15,505 bases of DNA from Pseudomonadota bacterium (lineage in GTDB: Bacteria > Pseudomonadota > Alphaproteobacteria > Rhizobiales > Xanthobacteraceae), in contig JAEZEU010000610.1 of NCBI GenBank assembly GCA_023432885.1, positions 1 to 15,505 on the forward strand, in the 5' to 3' direction. Positions 1-6,836 of the stretch are shown here, in pieces. The number at the start of each line of letters is the position of its first letter. Within the stretch, counting starts at the first letter, position 1. Both the position numbers and the translations under genes were made by a program. The notes under the pieces are model-generated. The model did no database searches and was not told the origin of the DNA. It was given only the letters and a program-made list of their open reading frames with translations.

Positions 1-166
1 CTATGGCCTCCGCAAACCAAGCCTGACATTTCAACTCACCATAGCGGCTGGACAGCCGGGTTGGCCGCGATGCATCTAGTCATAACCGCGCGCTCCTGTG
101 ACGCAAATGATGTCGTACCTGCCGAATGGCGCGTGGTGTGCCGTAGGCGAGCATAGGACGACGCCG

Positions 167-190
167 GTGCGCCCGGCAATGTTGGCGCAC
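167..190 (-). terminator. Possible weak terminator hairpin after the flavocytochrome gene
   Basis: Directly after the minus-strand stop codon at 191-193 there is a perfect 7-bp stem, GTGCGCC (167-173) with GGCGCAC (184-190), enclosing a 10-nt loop. No T-tract follows on the minus strand, so it is not a canonical intrinsic terminator. It could be a 3'-end stabilising hairpin or chance in GC-rich DNA. The rest of 1-190 shows no gene. Confidence 0.25.
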
Positions 191-1543
191 TCAGCGCATC
201 GCGAATAGTTCCTGGTGGAAGCTCTCGGCCGCGGGCAGACCGTGGCTGGCAAAGTCGTTTCGCAGCGCCACCCCAAACCCGGCCGGACCGCAGAACCAGA
301 CGCTCGCCTGCTCCCAGTCCGGCACGGACGCGCGAATCTGCTTGCCGGTCAGCAGGCCGTCGCGCGGGTCGTGCAGCACGTGCAATCGCACACCCGCTGC
401 CTCCGCATCGGCCCTGGGCCTGCCGATCGCTTCCTCGCTGTAGTCGGCCGTTGTGTGGAAGAGATCGATCGCCTGCGTGAGCGGCTGACCGGAATAGCCC
501 TGTCGATCCATCGCGAGCTGTTTCATGCGGGCAATGAAGGGCGTGATGCCGATGCCGCCGCCGATCCAAATCTGCCGTATGCGGTCGTCATCAAAGGTGA
601 AGCAGCCGTAGGGACCCTCGACCTGGACCGGTTGCCCGACCCGCAGCGCCACGGGCATGCGTCGCGTGTAATCGCCCAGTTCCTTGGTGACGAAAGTCAG
701 CCGATGCTCGGAAGGGTTCCAGGCGGAGGCGATGGTGCAGGGATGCGCCCCCTCGGCTTCGTCCCAAGTGACGAAGGCGAACTGTCCAGGCTTATGTCCC
801 GGCCAGCCCTGCGGGGTGTCAATCTCGCCTTCGATCACGCGCAAGCTTGGAAAGTAATGCAGCCGCGTGATTGTGCCGTCCACCTTTCGGCTTGCACCGA
901 CACGGCGCGCAAGCACCACAATTGCGGCCCAGGTCCCGTAAGCAACGAGAACCGCCATGAGGGCACCGAGCGGCGAACTCCAATAGGGGACGTTCATGAG
1001 CACCACGGTATGAAAGACCAGCACCAGGTAGACGATGGCCAGGAGACGGTGCGTCTTGTAGAAGAGGCGATACGGAATCCGGTGGATCAACGCCGTCGCG
1101 ATCAGCAGCACGGCGGCATAGAAGGCCCATTCACCGACGCCCTCGGCCGGCCCACGCCATGACCGCAAGGCCTGTTCGACCGTGCCGGCGGCGGGCGGCG
1201 CGCCCCGTTCCGGGCGCGCGAGCCAGCCGAGGCTGACCGCCCATTTCGGCACCTCCGACCATAGCCAGTGCATGATCGCAAGGACCAGCCCGCCGATGCC
1301 GAACCATTTGTGCAGGCGGTACATCTTGTCCAGCCCACCCAGCCAGCGCTCCGGCCACCGCGGCCGGAGTGCCAGGATCATGGCCAGACTCATGCAAGTC
1401 ATGGCGAGAAGGCCGCTCAACTGGACCATGGACGCGCGCAGCGCAAAGAACCGCAAGGGTTGCAAGACCGTCGAGTCGGCCGCGAGCCATAGCGCGGTGA
1501 ATAAAACGAGCGGGATCCAGAATGCAACCTTGATGCGTCCCAT
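191..1543 (-). CDS. Ferric reductase-like membrane flavocytochrome (NOX/FRE family oxidoreductase)
   Basis: This predicted inner-membrane flavohaem oxidoreductase (450 aa) would pass electrons from NAD(P)H through FAD to membrane haem and then to an unknown acceptor. From M1 at 1543, about six membrane segments lie at roughly 5-22, 39-58, 80-95, 138-155, 165-183 and 191-212. Four histidines are placed as expected for two b-haems: H78/H92 and H165/H178. The soluble half has an FAD-binding HPCTIAS (267-273), GPYG (310-313), the nucleotide-binding GGGIGITP (328-335) and FCGP (417-420). An in-frame ATG at 1585 would add 14 residues, but it lies inside a 20-bp palindrome and homologues, as I recall them, begin near MGRIK. 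GGAGG is only 2 nt from the 1543 ATG, so the start is not settled. The gene is monocistronic here and probably under a FixK/FNR-type promoter. Family assignment is firm; iron as substrate is inference, and superoxide, quinone or other acceptors are possible. Confidence 0.85.
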   Translation of the reverse strand: MGRIKVAFWIPLVLFTALWLAADSTVLQPLRFFALRASMVQLSGLLAMTCMSLAMILALRPRWPERWLGGLDKMYRLHKWFGIGGLVLAIMHWLWSEVPKWAVSLGWLARPERGAPPAAGTVEQALRSWRGPAEGVGEWAFYAAVLLIATALIHRIPYRLFYKTHRLLAIVYLVLVFHTVVLMNVPYWSSPLGALMAVLVAYGTWAAIVVLARRVGASRKVDGTITRLHYFPSLRVIEGEIDTPQGWPGHKPGQFAFVTWDEAEGAHPCTIASAWNPSEHRLTFVTKELGDYTRRMPVALRVGQPVQVEGPYGCFTFDDDRIRQIWIGGGIGITPFIARMKQLAMDRQGYSGQPLTQAIDLFHTTADYSEEAIGRPRADAEAAGVRLHVLHDPRDGLLTGKQIRASVPDWEQASVWFCGPAGFGVALRNDFASHGLPAAESFHQELFAMR

Positions 1544-1574
1544 CACCTCCACTCGCGATTTGCTGTTAGCAAAA

Positions 1575-1594
1575 CAAGAGTCCATGGACTCTTG
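1575..1594. promoter_or_regulatory. Perfect 20-bp palindrome in the flavocytochrome leader, candidate operator
   Basis: CAAGAGTCCATGGACTCTTG is a perfect 20-bp palindrome, centred 41 bp upstream of the preferred start at 1543. The flanks continue an imperfect dyad: TTAGC on the left and GCTAC on the right, with extra bases in the left arm. Relative to a promoter driven from the box at 1662-1675 it would fall around +34 to +53. That suits a repressor roadblock operator or an RNA hairpin in the leader. It also covers the alternative upstream ATG at 1585. I recognise no specific regulator for it. Confidence 0.5.
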
Positions 1595-1633
1595 CTACTG
1601 CTCACTCACGGCGTTGTCCGATCAGAGTTTTTG

Positions 1634-1675
1634 CTGATATTGCATGGGGAATCACAACACATTGATCATTGTCAA
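1634..1675 (-). promoter_or_regulatory. FNR/FixK-type box and class II promoter for the flavocytochrome gene
   Basis: On the minus strand 1675-1662 reads TTGACAATGATCAA. It matches the FNR consensus TTGAT-N4-ATCAA at 9 of 10 defined bases and the rhizobial FixK form TTG(A/C)-N6-(T/G)CAA exactly. The box is centred at 1668.5. About 30 bp downstream is the -10-like CAATAT (1642-1637), the spacing expected for class II activation with the activator centred near -41.5. This would place the transcript start near 1628. The box match is seen directly. Oxygen-responsive control is inferred from the family of regulators that bind such boxes. Confidence 0.55.
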
Positions 1676-1774
1676 AAAGATGGGGCGGGAGGACTGGGGG
1701 GCAGGCAGGCGCCCGAAGACGATCACTAGCTTTGCGTGATCAAGATATGAATGCGGTGCGAAGACAGATAAAAT

Positions 1775-2026
1775 GTGCCAAGCGCTCGCGCAAGCCTGCG
1801 CGGGGCGGCCGGCTTTTGGATGCTCGGCATCCTCTTCCTGGTTCCTGATCTGGTCGGCCAAGTGCCCATGGCGGTACTGGCAGCGCTGATGATCATGGCC
1901 GGCGTCAGCGCTGTTGACCTTAGTGATGCGCGTTCGATCTGGAGGGTCGGCGGCGCGGACCGCTGAGCAATCCTGGTCACATTCGTTGCGACGTTGGTGC
2001 TGTCGATCCCGCAGGCGGTGGAACTA
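1775..2026 (+). pseudogene. Remnant of a SulP-family anion permease (truncated, in-frame stop)
   Basis: From a GTG at 1775 the frame reads 63 residues of hydrophobic sequence containing LVGQVPMAVLAALMIMAGV, then a segment ending in IWRVGGADR and a TGA at 1964-1966. The same frame continues past that stop as AILVTFVATLVLSIPQAVEL (1967-2026). Both parts resemble consecutive stretches from the middle of SulP sulfate/anion transporters, where a basic segment precedes the TFVATLV helix. The family is over 450 residues long; here only about 80 remain. The N-terminal membrane core, the rest of the C-terminal half and the STAS domain are missing, and a stop codon lies just upstream at 1769-1771. It is therefore a decayed fragment. 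Its right end meets the stop codon of the convergent hypothetical gene at 2024-2026. Assignment is from remembered family sequence, not a search. Confidence 0.7.
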
Positions 2027-2470
2027 GCGCCGCCGCCGCGCCCGCCACACCCGCAACAACTTGGCCGGATGGCCTGTGACGCTCATCCGAAAGAATGACA
2101 GCGCAGACTTTGGCGCTTGCTCCAATCCGCCTTCGGAAGCTTCGGACAATTCCACGGCCGCAACATCGGGTGACGACACAACTTGTGCCGCCGCCTCGCT
2201 CGCGCGCAGCAATGTCTCGACAGGCAATGGCGGCGGCGCAAGGATGTGCGGAGGCCGCTTGTGGCGCGCCCGGGCCACCGCGAGCCCCTTGTCGAAGTCG
2301 TCGGGGTTGAACCATTTCTGCGCGGATAGCGTGCCGGACAGATCGTCATCCCACAGGCGCTCGATCGGAATGTCGAATTCGCCGTTGTGCTTCTGGTTGA
2401 TGGCCTGCATCCCGAACCCGGTGACCGCCCATTGCCGCCCGATCCAGAAGATGTCGCGATGCAAGGCCAT
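2024..2470 (-). CDS. Conserved hypothetical protein downstream of serS
   Basis: This is a 148-aa protein of unknown function. The N-terminal half is compact and well ordered, with MALHRDIFWIGRQWAVTGFG (1-20), a WDDDLSGTL stretch near 44-52 and a DFDKGLAVARAR segment near 59-70. I recall similar openings in hypothetical proteins of Bradyrhizobium and relatives. The C-terminal half is proline- and alanine-rich, then basic, ending in RARRRR, and is probably disordered. No membrane segment, signal peptide or catalytic motif is visible. The ATG at 2470 is chosen; a GTG at 2476 would add two residues and has GAG six bases ahead of it, so either could be used. The gene follows serS on the same strand but is separated from it by a strong terminator and a palindromic repeat, so it probably has its own promoter, which I could not identify. 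Confidence 0.72.
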   Translation of the reverse strand: MALHRDIFWIGRQWAVTGFGMQAINQKHNGEFDIPIERLWDDDLSGTLSAQKWFNPDDFDKGLAVARARHKRPPHILAPPPLPVETLLRASEAAAQVVSSPDVAAVELSEASEGGLEQAPKSALSFFRMSVTGHPAKLLRVWRARRRR

Positions 2471-2488
2471 TCGCACGCTGAGCTCTAA

Positions 2489-2537
2489 AGCATGATCACG
2501 AAGAGTAGGAGCCGATCTTCAGAGAAGATCATGCTCA
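2489..2537. repeat. Bradyrhizobium-type dispersed palindromic repeat, copy A
   Basis: AGCATGATC (2489-2497) and GATCATGCT (2527-2535) form a perfect 9-bp inverted repeat. Inside it a second hairpin, GATCTTC-AGA-GAAGATC, spans 2514-2530. One strand translates to a segment containing SMIFSE, the same signature seen in the second copy at 15161-15210. Short elements with GATCATGCTC ends are abundant between genes in Bradyrhizobium. It occupies the gap between the serS terminator and the next gene. Confidence 0.65.
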
Positions 2538-2538
2538 A

Positions 2539-2571
2539 ACAAAAAACTAAAGCGCGAAGACGTCGCGCTTT
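2539..2571 (-). terminator. Intrinsic terminator of serS
   Basis: On the minus strand, 8 bp after the serS stop, AAAGCGCGA (2571-2563) pairs with TCGCGCTTT (2557-2549) around a 5-nt loop. The sequence AGTTTTTTG follows. A 9-bp GC-rich stem plus a six-T run is a canonical Rho-independent terminator. It should separate serS from the hypothetical gene downstream. Confidence 0.85.
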
Positions 2572-2579
2572 TATGTGAC

Positions 2580-3902
2580 CTATTCGATGACTTTGAGGCC
2601 GCCCATATAGGGTTGCAGCACGTCGGGCACGGCAATCGAGCCGCCTTCCTGCTGATAGGTTTCCATGACCGCGATCAGCGCGCGTCCGACCGCCGTACCC
2701 GAGCCATTCAGCGTATGCACGAAACGTGGCTTGCCGTCGTTCGCCCGATAGCGCGCATCCATGCGCCGGGCCTGGAAATCGCCGCATACCGAGCAGGACG
2801 AAATTTCGCGGTACGCGCCGCCATCGCCCTGCCCGGGCATCCAGACCTCGATATCGTAGGTCTTTTGCGCGGAGAAGCCCATGTCACCGGCGCACAGCGT
2901 CATCGCGCGGTAATGCAGGTCGAGCTGCCGCAGGACTTCCTCGGCGCAGGCCAGCATCCGCTCCAGCTCGTCCTTGCTGTTCTCGGGCGTTGCGATCGAG
3001 ACCAGCTCGACCTTGGTGAACTGGTGCTGGCGGATCATGCCGCGGGTATCGCGACCGGCCGCGCCCGCTTCCGCACGGAAGCATGGCGTCAGCGCGGTCA
3101 GGCGCATCGGCAGTTCCTTTTCGTCGAGGATGGATTCGCGAACGAGGTTGGTGAGCGATACCTCGGCGGTCGGAATCAGGCCGAGGCGTTGGCTGCGCAA
3201 GTCTTGCGTCGGCGCCGCAAGCAACTCGCCCTTGATCGCCCAGAACTGGTCGTCCTCGAATTTGGGCAATTGCCCCGTGCCGAACATCACGTCGTTGCGC
3301 ACCAGCAGCGGCGGATTGATCTCGGTGTAACCATGCTCGTTGGTGTGAAGATCGAGCATGAACTGCCCGATCGCGCGCTCGAGCCGGGCCAGCCCCTTCT
3401 TCAGCACGACAAAGCGTGCGCCCGAGAGTTTTGCCGCCGCCTCGAAATCCATGTAGCCGAGTGCGCCACCGAGATCGTCATGCGGCTTGGGCACAAATCC
3501 ATACTCGCGCGCCTTGCCGAAGACGTGATGCTGCACGTTGCCGTGCTCGTCGGTGCCGTCGGGCACCTCGTCCAGCGGAAGGTTCGGGATCGCGGACAGC
3601 TCGCGCATCAGCTCGTCATCGGCCGCCTTCGCCGCTGTTTCGAGCTCCGGCATCCTCGCCTTGAGCTCGGCGACTTCCGCCATCAGCTTGTTGGCGCGCG
3701 CCTCGTCCTTCGCCTTCTTGGCCTCGCCGATTTCCCTGGACGCCGCATTGCGCCGTGCCTGCGCCTGCTCGGAGGCCAGGATCGCGGCGCGGCGCCTCTC
3801 GTCGATCGCCAGCAGCGACGGCGACAATGCCGAAAGCCCGCGCCGCTTCAGGCCGGCGTCGAAGGCTTGCGGGTTGTCGCGGATCGCTTTGATGTCATGC
3901 AT
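2580..3902 (-). CDS. serS: Seryl-tRNA synthetase
   Basis: This cytoplasmic class II enzyme charges tRNA(Ser), and usually tRNA(Sec), with serine. The 440 residues show the N-terminal coiled-coil arm (about 28-100, rich in Arg/Lys/Glu/Ala), which holds the long variable arm of the tRNA. The catalytic core follows. TAEVSLTN (245-252) contacts serine, motif 2 has the ATP-binding arginine in FRAEAG (275-280), and motif 3 is GTAVGRALIA (402-411). Length is close to the usual 425-430. The frame is open further upstream to a start at 4007, but the family begins with a sequence like MHDIKAIRDN, so the ATG at 3902 is preferred. AGGA lies 11 nt ahead of it. It is divergent from the acyltransferase, with 195 bp between the start codons, and is followed by a strong terminator. 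No promoter hexamers stood out in the divergent gap. Confidence 0.97.
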   Translation of the reverse strand: MHDIKAIRDNPQAFDAGLKRRGLSALSPSLLAIDERRRAAILASEQAQARRNAASREIGEAKKAKDEARANKLMAEVAELKARMPELETAAKAADDELMRELSAIPNLPLDEVPDGTDEHGNVQHHVFGKAREYGFVPKPHDDLGGALGYMDFEAAAKLSGARFVVLKKGLARLERAIGQFMLDLHTNEHGYTEINPPLLVRNDVMFGTGQLPKFEDDQFWAIKGELLAAPTQDLRSQRLGLIPTAEVSLTNLVRESILDEKELPMRLTALTPCFRAEAGAAGRDTRGMIRQHQFTKVELVSIATPENSKDELERMLACAEEVLRQLDLHYRAMTLCAGDMGFSAQKTYDIEVWMPGQGDGGAYREISSCSVCGDFQARRMDARYRANDGKPRFVHTLNGSGTAVGRALIAVMETYQQEGGSIAVPDVLQPYMGGLKVIE

Positions 3903-4097
3903 GGCGGACAGTCCTGGAATGAGGCCCGCGAGGGCGCGCATCCAGTAACCCGAATGCGCCCGATTTGGAACAGCGAAGTCGGGCCTCCGGCCGAGGGCCC
4001 CGTCCACAGATTAGCTGTCCGGCAAGCAAGATTTTCTGGTACGGCTTCCGGAGACCGTCCATGACGGGGCACGCAGGGAATCCGGACGATCCAGCAC

Positions 4098-6020
4098 ATG
4101 GAAGGTCACTTTCGCAATGAAATCGCAGGCCTTCGTGCGCTGGCGGTTCTCGGAGTCCTGCTGTTCCATTTGAAGGTGACGGGCTTTCAGGGCGGGTTTA
4201 TCGGGGTCGACGTCTTCTTCGTCATCTCCGGCTACCTGATCAGCCGCAACATCCTGCGCGATCTCGACCGCGATGGATTTTCCCTCAGCCAATTCTACAT
4301 GCGCCGAGCGCGGCGGATCTTTCCGGCGCTCATCGTCACGGTCGTCGCGACGTATATCCTGGGCGCACTGTGGTCCTCGCCGCTGATGTTCCTTGATCTG
4401 GCCAAGGAATGCACCCACGCCTTGCTGTCGATCGCCAACATCCAGTACTGGCGGGAGTCACACCAGTATTTTGCGGCGGCGTCGGACGAACTGGCGCTGC
4501 TGCACACATGGTCGCTGTCGGCCGAGGAGCAGTTTTACCTGTTCTGGCCGCTGTTGCTGGTGTTGGCGAAGAAGTCGCGCCGTCCATTCGCGATCATCGC
4601 GCTGGCCGGGCTCGTCTCCTTCGCCGGAGCGATTGCGATCACAGCATCTGACCCGACGGCCGCGTTTTTTCTGACCCCCTTCCGTATCTTCGAGTTCGCC
4701 ATGGGCGCCATGCTGCTCGCGCTGCGCAAAGCCCCTGGCGGAACGACAGCGGAAGCGCTGTCCGGTGCCGGCATCACTGCGATCGTCGCCAGCGCCATGC
4801 TGTTCCACCCCGACATGCCCTACCAGAGCGCTGCGGTCCTCCTGCCATGTCTCGGAGCCGCCGCGATTATCTGGGCCGGCGACGGGACCAACGTTGTGCG
4901 CGTCATCACCAATCGCCCGATGATGTGGATCGGCGCGATCTCCTACTCGCTCTATCTCTGTCATTGGCCGATCATCTTTTTCGGCCGTTTCATTTTCGGT
5001 GCTGTGGCCGATACATGGCAGGGCGTGGTCGTCATGGCGGCGGTCATGCTTGTCGTCGCCGAACTGATGTACCGTTTCGTCGAGCGCAGGTTCATCGATC
5101 CCAAGGCTCTGGCGAGAACCAGCTTTCTCAGGACGTCGCTCACCCTATGGGCCGTCCTGCTCGGACTTGCCGCAATTTCCCACGCCACTTTCAAGTCCCA
5201 AGGCTTTCCGTGGCGGCTCCCGCAGGCGCAAACGGCCCAACTGCACCTGCAAAGCTTCCCCCGCGGCACCGAAATCCCGTGGCCCGCGGGTCCACCCGCC
5301 GTGCAGATCGTGGGTGACTCGACCCTGCTGCAATACGCGTACGGCCTGGCGCCGGCCATGCAGCAGCTCGGGCTGCCGTATGGAGCGCTGGGCGGCGCCG
5401 GGTGCCCTATCCTTGAAGGCGCCGCGTTGCGGCGTCATGTCCGCCGCGGCCAATGCATCGAGGCAAGGGACCGCGCGCTGGCGGAGCTGGCCAAGAGCGA
5501 TCTTCCGGTCATCTTTACCCAGCTCTGGCACTTCTACGATGACGCGCGGCTGGACAGCGAATCCGAGCCGGGGCGCTTCGCATCGGCCTCAGGCAGTTAC
5601 AACGAACTGGAGCAGGCACTCGAACGAACGGTGGCCAGCCTGGTCGCGCGCGGTCACCGCATCCTGCTAGTCGGCCCACAGCTTCAACCTGACTGCTTTA
5701 TCAACCTCCCGCGACTGCTGCCAGGTCCGCTTCCCCATGCGCCGATACCGGCCTGCCCGCCGATTCCGAAAGCTGAAGCCGAGCGCATGACGGCGCCGGT
5801 CGATCGCGTGCTCACGCGGCTCGCTGCCAGATGGCCGGACAAGGTCACCCAGTTGCGAATGATCGACTATTTCTGCGACAGCGAATGCCCGGTGGTGAAG
5901 AACGGAATTTGGCTGTTCAACGAGCCCCATCATCTCAGCATTGCCGGCGTCGACCACATGATGAGCCGCAGCGAGGCAGCGTTTCGCCAGTTCCTGCAGG
6001 ACGTAGCGGCGAAACCGTAG
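4098..6020 (+). CDS. OafA-type membrane acyltransferase with C-terminal SGNH domain
   Basis: This 640-aa enzyme probably O-acylates (for example acetylates) a surface polysaccharide, LPS O-antigen or exported glycan. Residues 1-360 form an acyltransferase-3 domain: NEIAGLRALAVLGVLLFH (7-24) with the conserved R13 and H24, FFVISGYLI (40-48) and FYMRRARRIFPAL (66-78), with about ten or eleven membrane helices. After the last helix (about 347-362) comes a periplasmic SGNH domain. It has GDS (406-408, nucleophile S408), the glycine block GGAGC (432-436) and a C-terminal HHLS around H612. The acid usually seen as Asp three residues before that His appears to be E609. The start fits the family N-terminus, although no strong Shine-Dalgarno is visible. 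It lies opposite to its neighbours, between tatC and serS, and ends 6 bp from the tatC stop. It has no linked glycan operon here, so the substrate is unknown. Confidence 0.93.
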   Translation: MEGHFRNEIAGLRALAVLGVLLFHLKVTGFQGGFIGVDVFFVISGYLISRNILRDLDRDGFSLSQFYMRRARRIFPALIVTVVATYILGALWSSPLMFLDLAKECTHALLSIANIQYWRESHQYFAAASDELALLHTWSLSAEEQFYLFWPLLLVLAKKSRRPFAIIALAGLVSFAGAIAITASDPTAAFFLTPFRIFEFAMGAMLLALRKAPGGTTAEALSGAGITAIVASAMLFHPDMPYQSAAVLLPCLGAAAIIWAGDGTNVVRVITNRPMMWIGAISYSLYLCHWPIIFFGRFIFGAVADTWQGVVVMAAVMLVVAELMYRFVERRFIDPKALARTSFLRTSLTLWAVLLGLAAISHATFKSQGFPWRLPQAQTAQLHLQSFPRGTEIPWPAGPPAVQIVGDSTLLQYAYGLAPAMQQLGLPYGALGGAGCPILEGAALRRHVRRGQCIEARDRALAELAKSDLPVIFTQLWHFYDDARLDSESEPGRFASASGSYNELEQALERTVASLVARGHRILLVGPQLQPDCFINLPRLLPGPLPHAPIPACPPIPKAEAERMTAPVDRVLTRLAARWPDKVTQLRMIDYFCDSECPVVKNGIWLFNEPHHLSIAGVDHMMSRSEAAFRQFLQDVAAKP

Positions 6021-6026
6021 GGGCGC

Positions 6027-6836
6027 CTATTCCGCCGGATTGGCCGCTGAGGGCGCGCCCGCGGAGCCCGGATTGCCGGCGGCCGCTTTCTTTTCCACCA
6101 TCCGCACAGCGAAGATGGCGCCCTCATAGAGGGCGAGCAACGGGATCGCCAGGGAGGCCTGGCTCAGCACGTCGGGCGGCGTCAGCACGGCCGCGATGAC
6201 GAAGGCCATGACGATGAAGTAGCGGCGCTTCTCGCGCAGCATCTGCGACGTCACGATGCCGATCCGCCCCAGCAAGGTCAGGATCACCGGCAGCTGGAAG
6301 GCGATGCCGAAAGCGAAGATCAGCGACATCATCAGCGACAGATATTCGCCGACCTTGGGCAAGAGCTGGATTTGCGCGCTCTCCGGGCCGCCCATTTGCT
6401 GCATGCCGAGCGAGAAGCGCACCAGCATCGGCAGCACCAGGAAGTAGACCAGCATTGCGCCCAGCACGAAGAAGACCGGCGTTGCGATCAGATACGGCAG
6501 AAAGGCGTTGCGCTCATGCTTGTAGAGGCCGGGGGCCACGAACTTGTAGATCTGCGTCGCTACGATCGGAAAGGAGATGAAGGCGGCACCGAACAGCGCA
6601 AGCTTGAGCTGGGTGATGAAATATTCCAGCAGCGCCGTGTAGATGAATTTCGAATTCTCGGCCCCCGCCACCCAGACGAACGGCCAGACCAGGACGTTGT
6701 AGATCTGCTTGGCGAAGAAGAAGCAGAAGATGAAGGCCACGGCAAAGCCGAGCAGCGCCTTGATAAGCCGCGAGCGCAGCTCGATCAGGTGATCCATCAA
6801 CGGCGCCTTGCTGGCCTCGATGTCTTCGGCGCTCAT
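6027..6836 (-). CDS. tatC: Twin-arginine translocase subunit TatC
   Basis: TatC is the six-helix inner-membrane receptor that binds the twin-arginine signal peptide and, with TatB and TatA, exports folded proteins. The 269 residues begin with the cytoplasmic HLIELRSRL motif (16-24). The first helix follows (about 27-45), then EYFITQLKLALFG and the APGLYKHER loop (101-109). Four further helices lead to LTPPDVLSQ (218-225). A hydrophilic Gly/Ala/Pro tail ends the protein. Length is slightly above the usual 245-260 because of this tail. The start overlaps the tatB stop in an ATGA, indicating translational coupling. The gene ends only 6 bp from the convergent acyltransferase stop, leaving no room for a terminator of its own, so opposing transcripts probably overlap here. 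Confidence 0.97.
   Translation of the reverse strand: MSAEDIEASKAPLMDHLIELRSRLIKALLGFAVAFIFCFFFAKQIYNVLVWPFVWVAGAENSKFIYTALLEYFITQLKLALFGAAFISFPIVATQIYKFVAPGLYKHERNAFLPYLIATPVFFVLGAMLVYFLVLPMLVRFSLGMQQMGGPESAQIQLLPKVGEYLSLMMSLIFAFGIAFQLPVILTLLGRIGIVTSQMLREKRRYFIVMAFVIAAVLTPPDVLSQASLAIPLLALYEGAIFAVRMVEKKAAAGNPGSAGAPSAANPAE

Noticed and set aside
1..190. Possible gene end or structure at the left edge (CTATGG at 1-6 and CCATAG at 39-44; small hairpin 45-58)
   Set aside because: The repeats are short, no frame shows family-like sequence, and no T-tract follows the hairpin. I see nothing I can call here apart from the weak 167-190 stem.
407..412. Missing KMSKS motif in ArgRS (protein residues 407-412 of argS)
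   Set aside because: MSKRSG is a normal variant of the loop in many bacterial arginyl-tRNA synthetases, so it is not a defect. The coordinates here are residue numbers, not bases.
1543..1585. Upstream ATG at 1585 as start of the flavocytochrome
   Set aside because: It lies in the centre of a 20-bp palindrome, lacks a well-spaced Shine-Dalgarno, and the added 14 residues do not look like the family N-terminus. It is not fully excluded.
3903..4007. 35-codon N-terminal extension of serS
   Set aside because: SerRS begins at a sequence like MHDIKAIRDN; the extra residues have no family similarity and total length without them is already normal.
2613..4064. Plus-strand open frame of 483 codons opposite serS
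   Set aside because: It lies exactly antisense to a clear serS, its translation is Arg/His/Leu-rich without domains, and long antisense frames are normal in GC-rich DNA.
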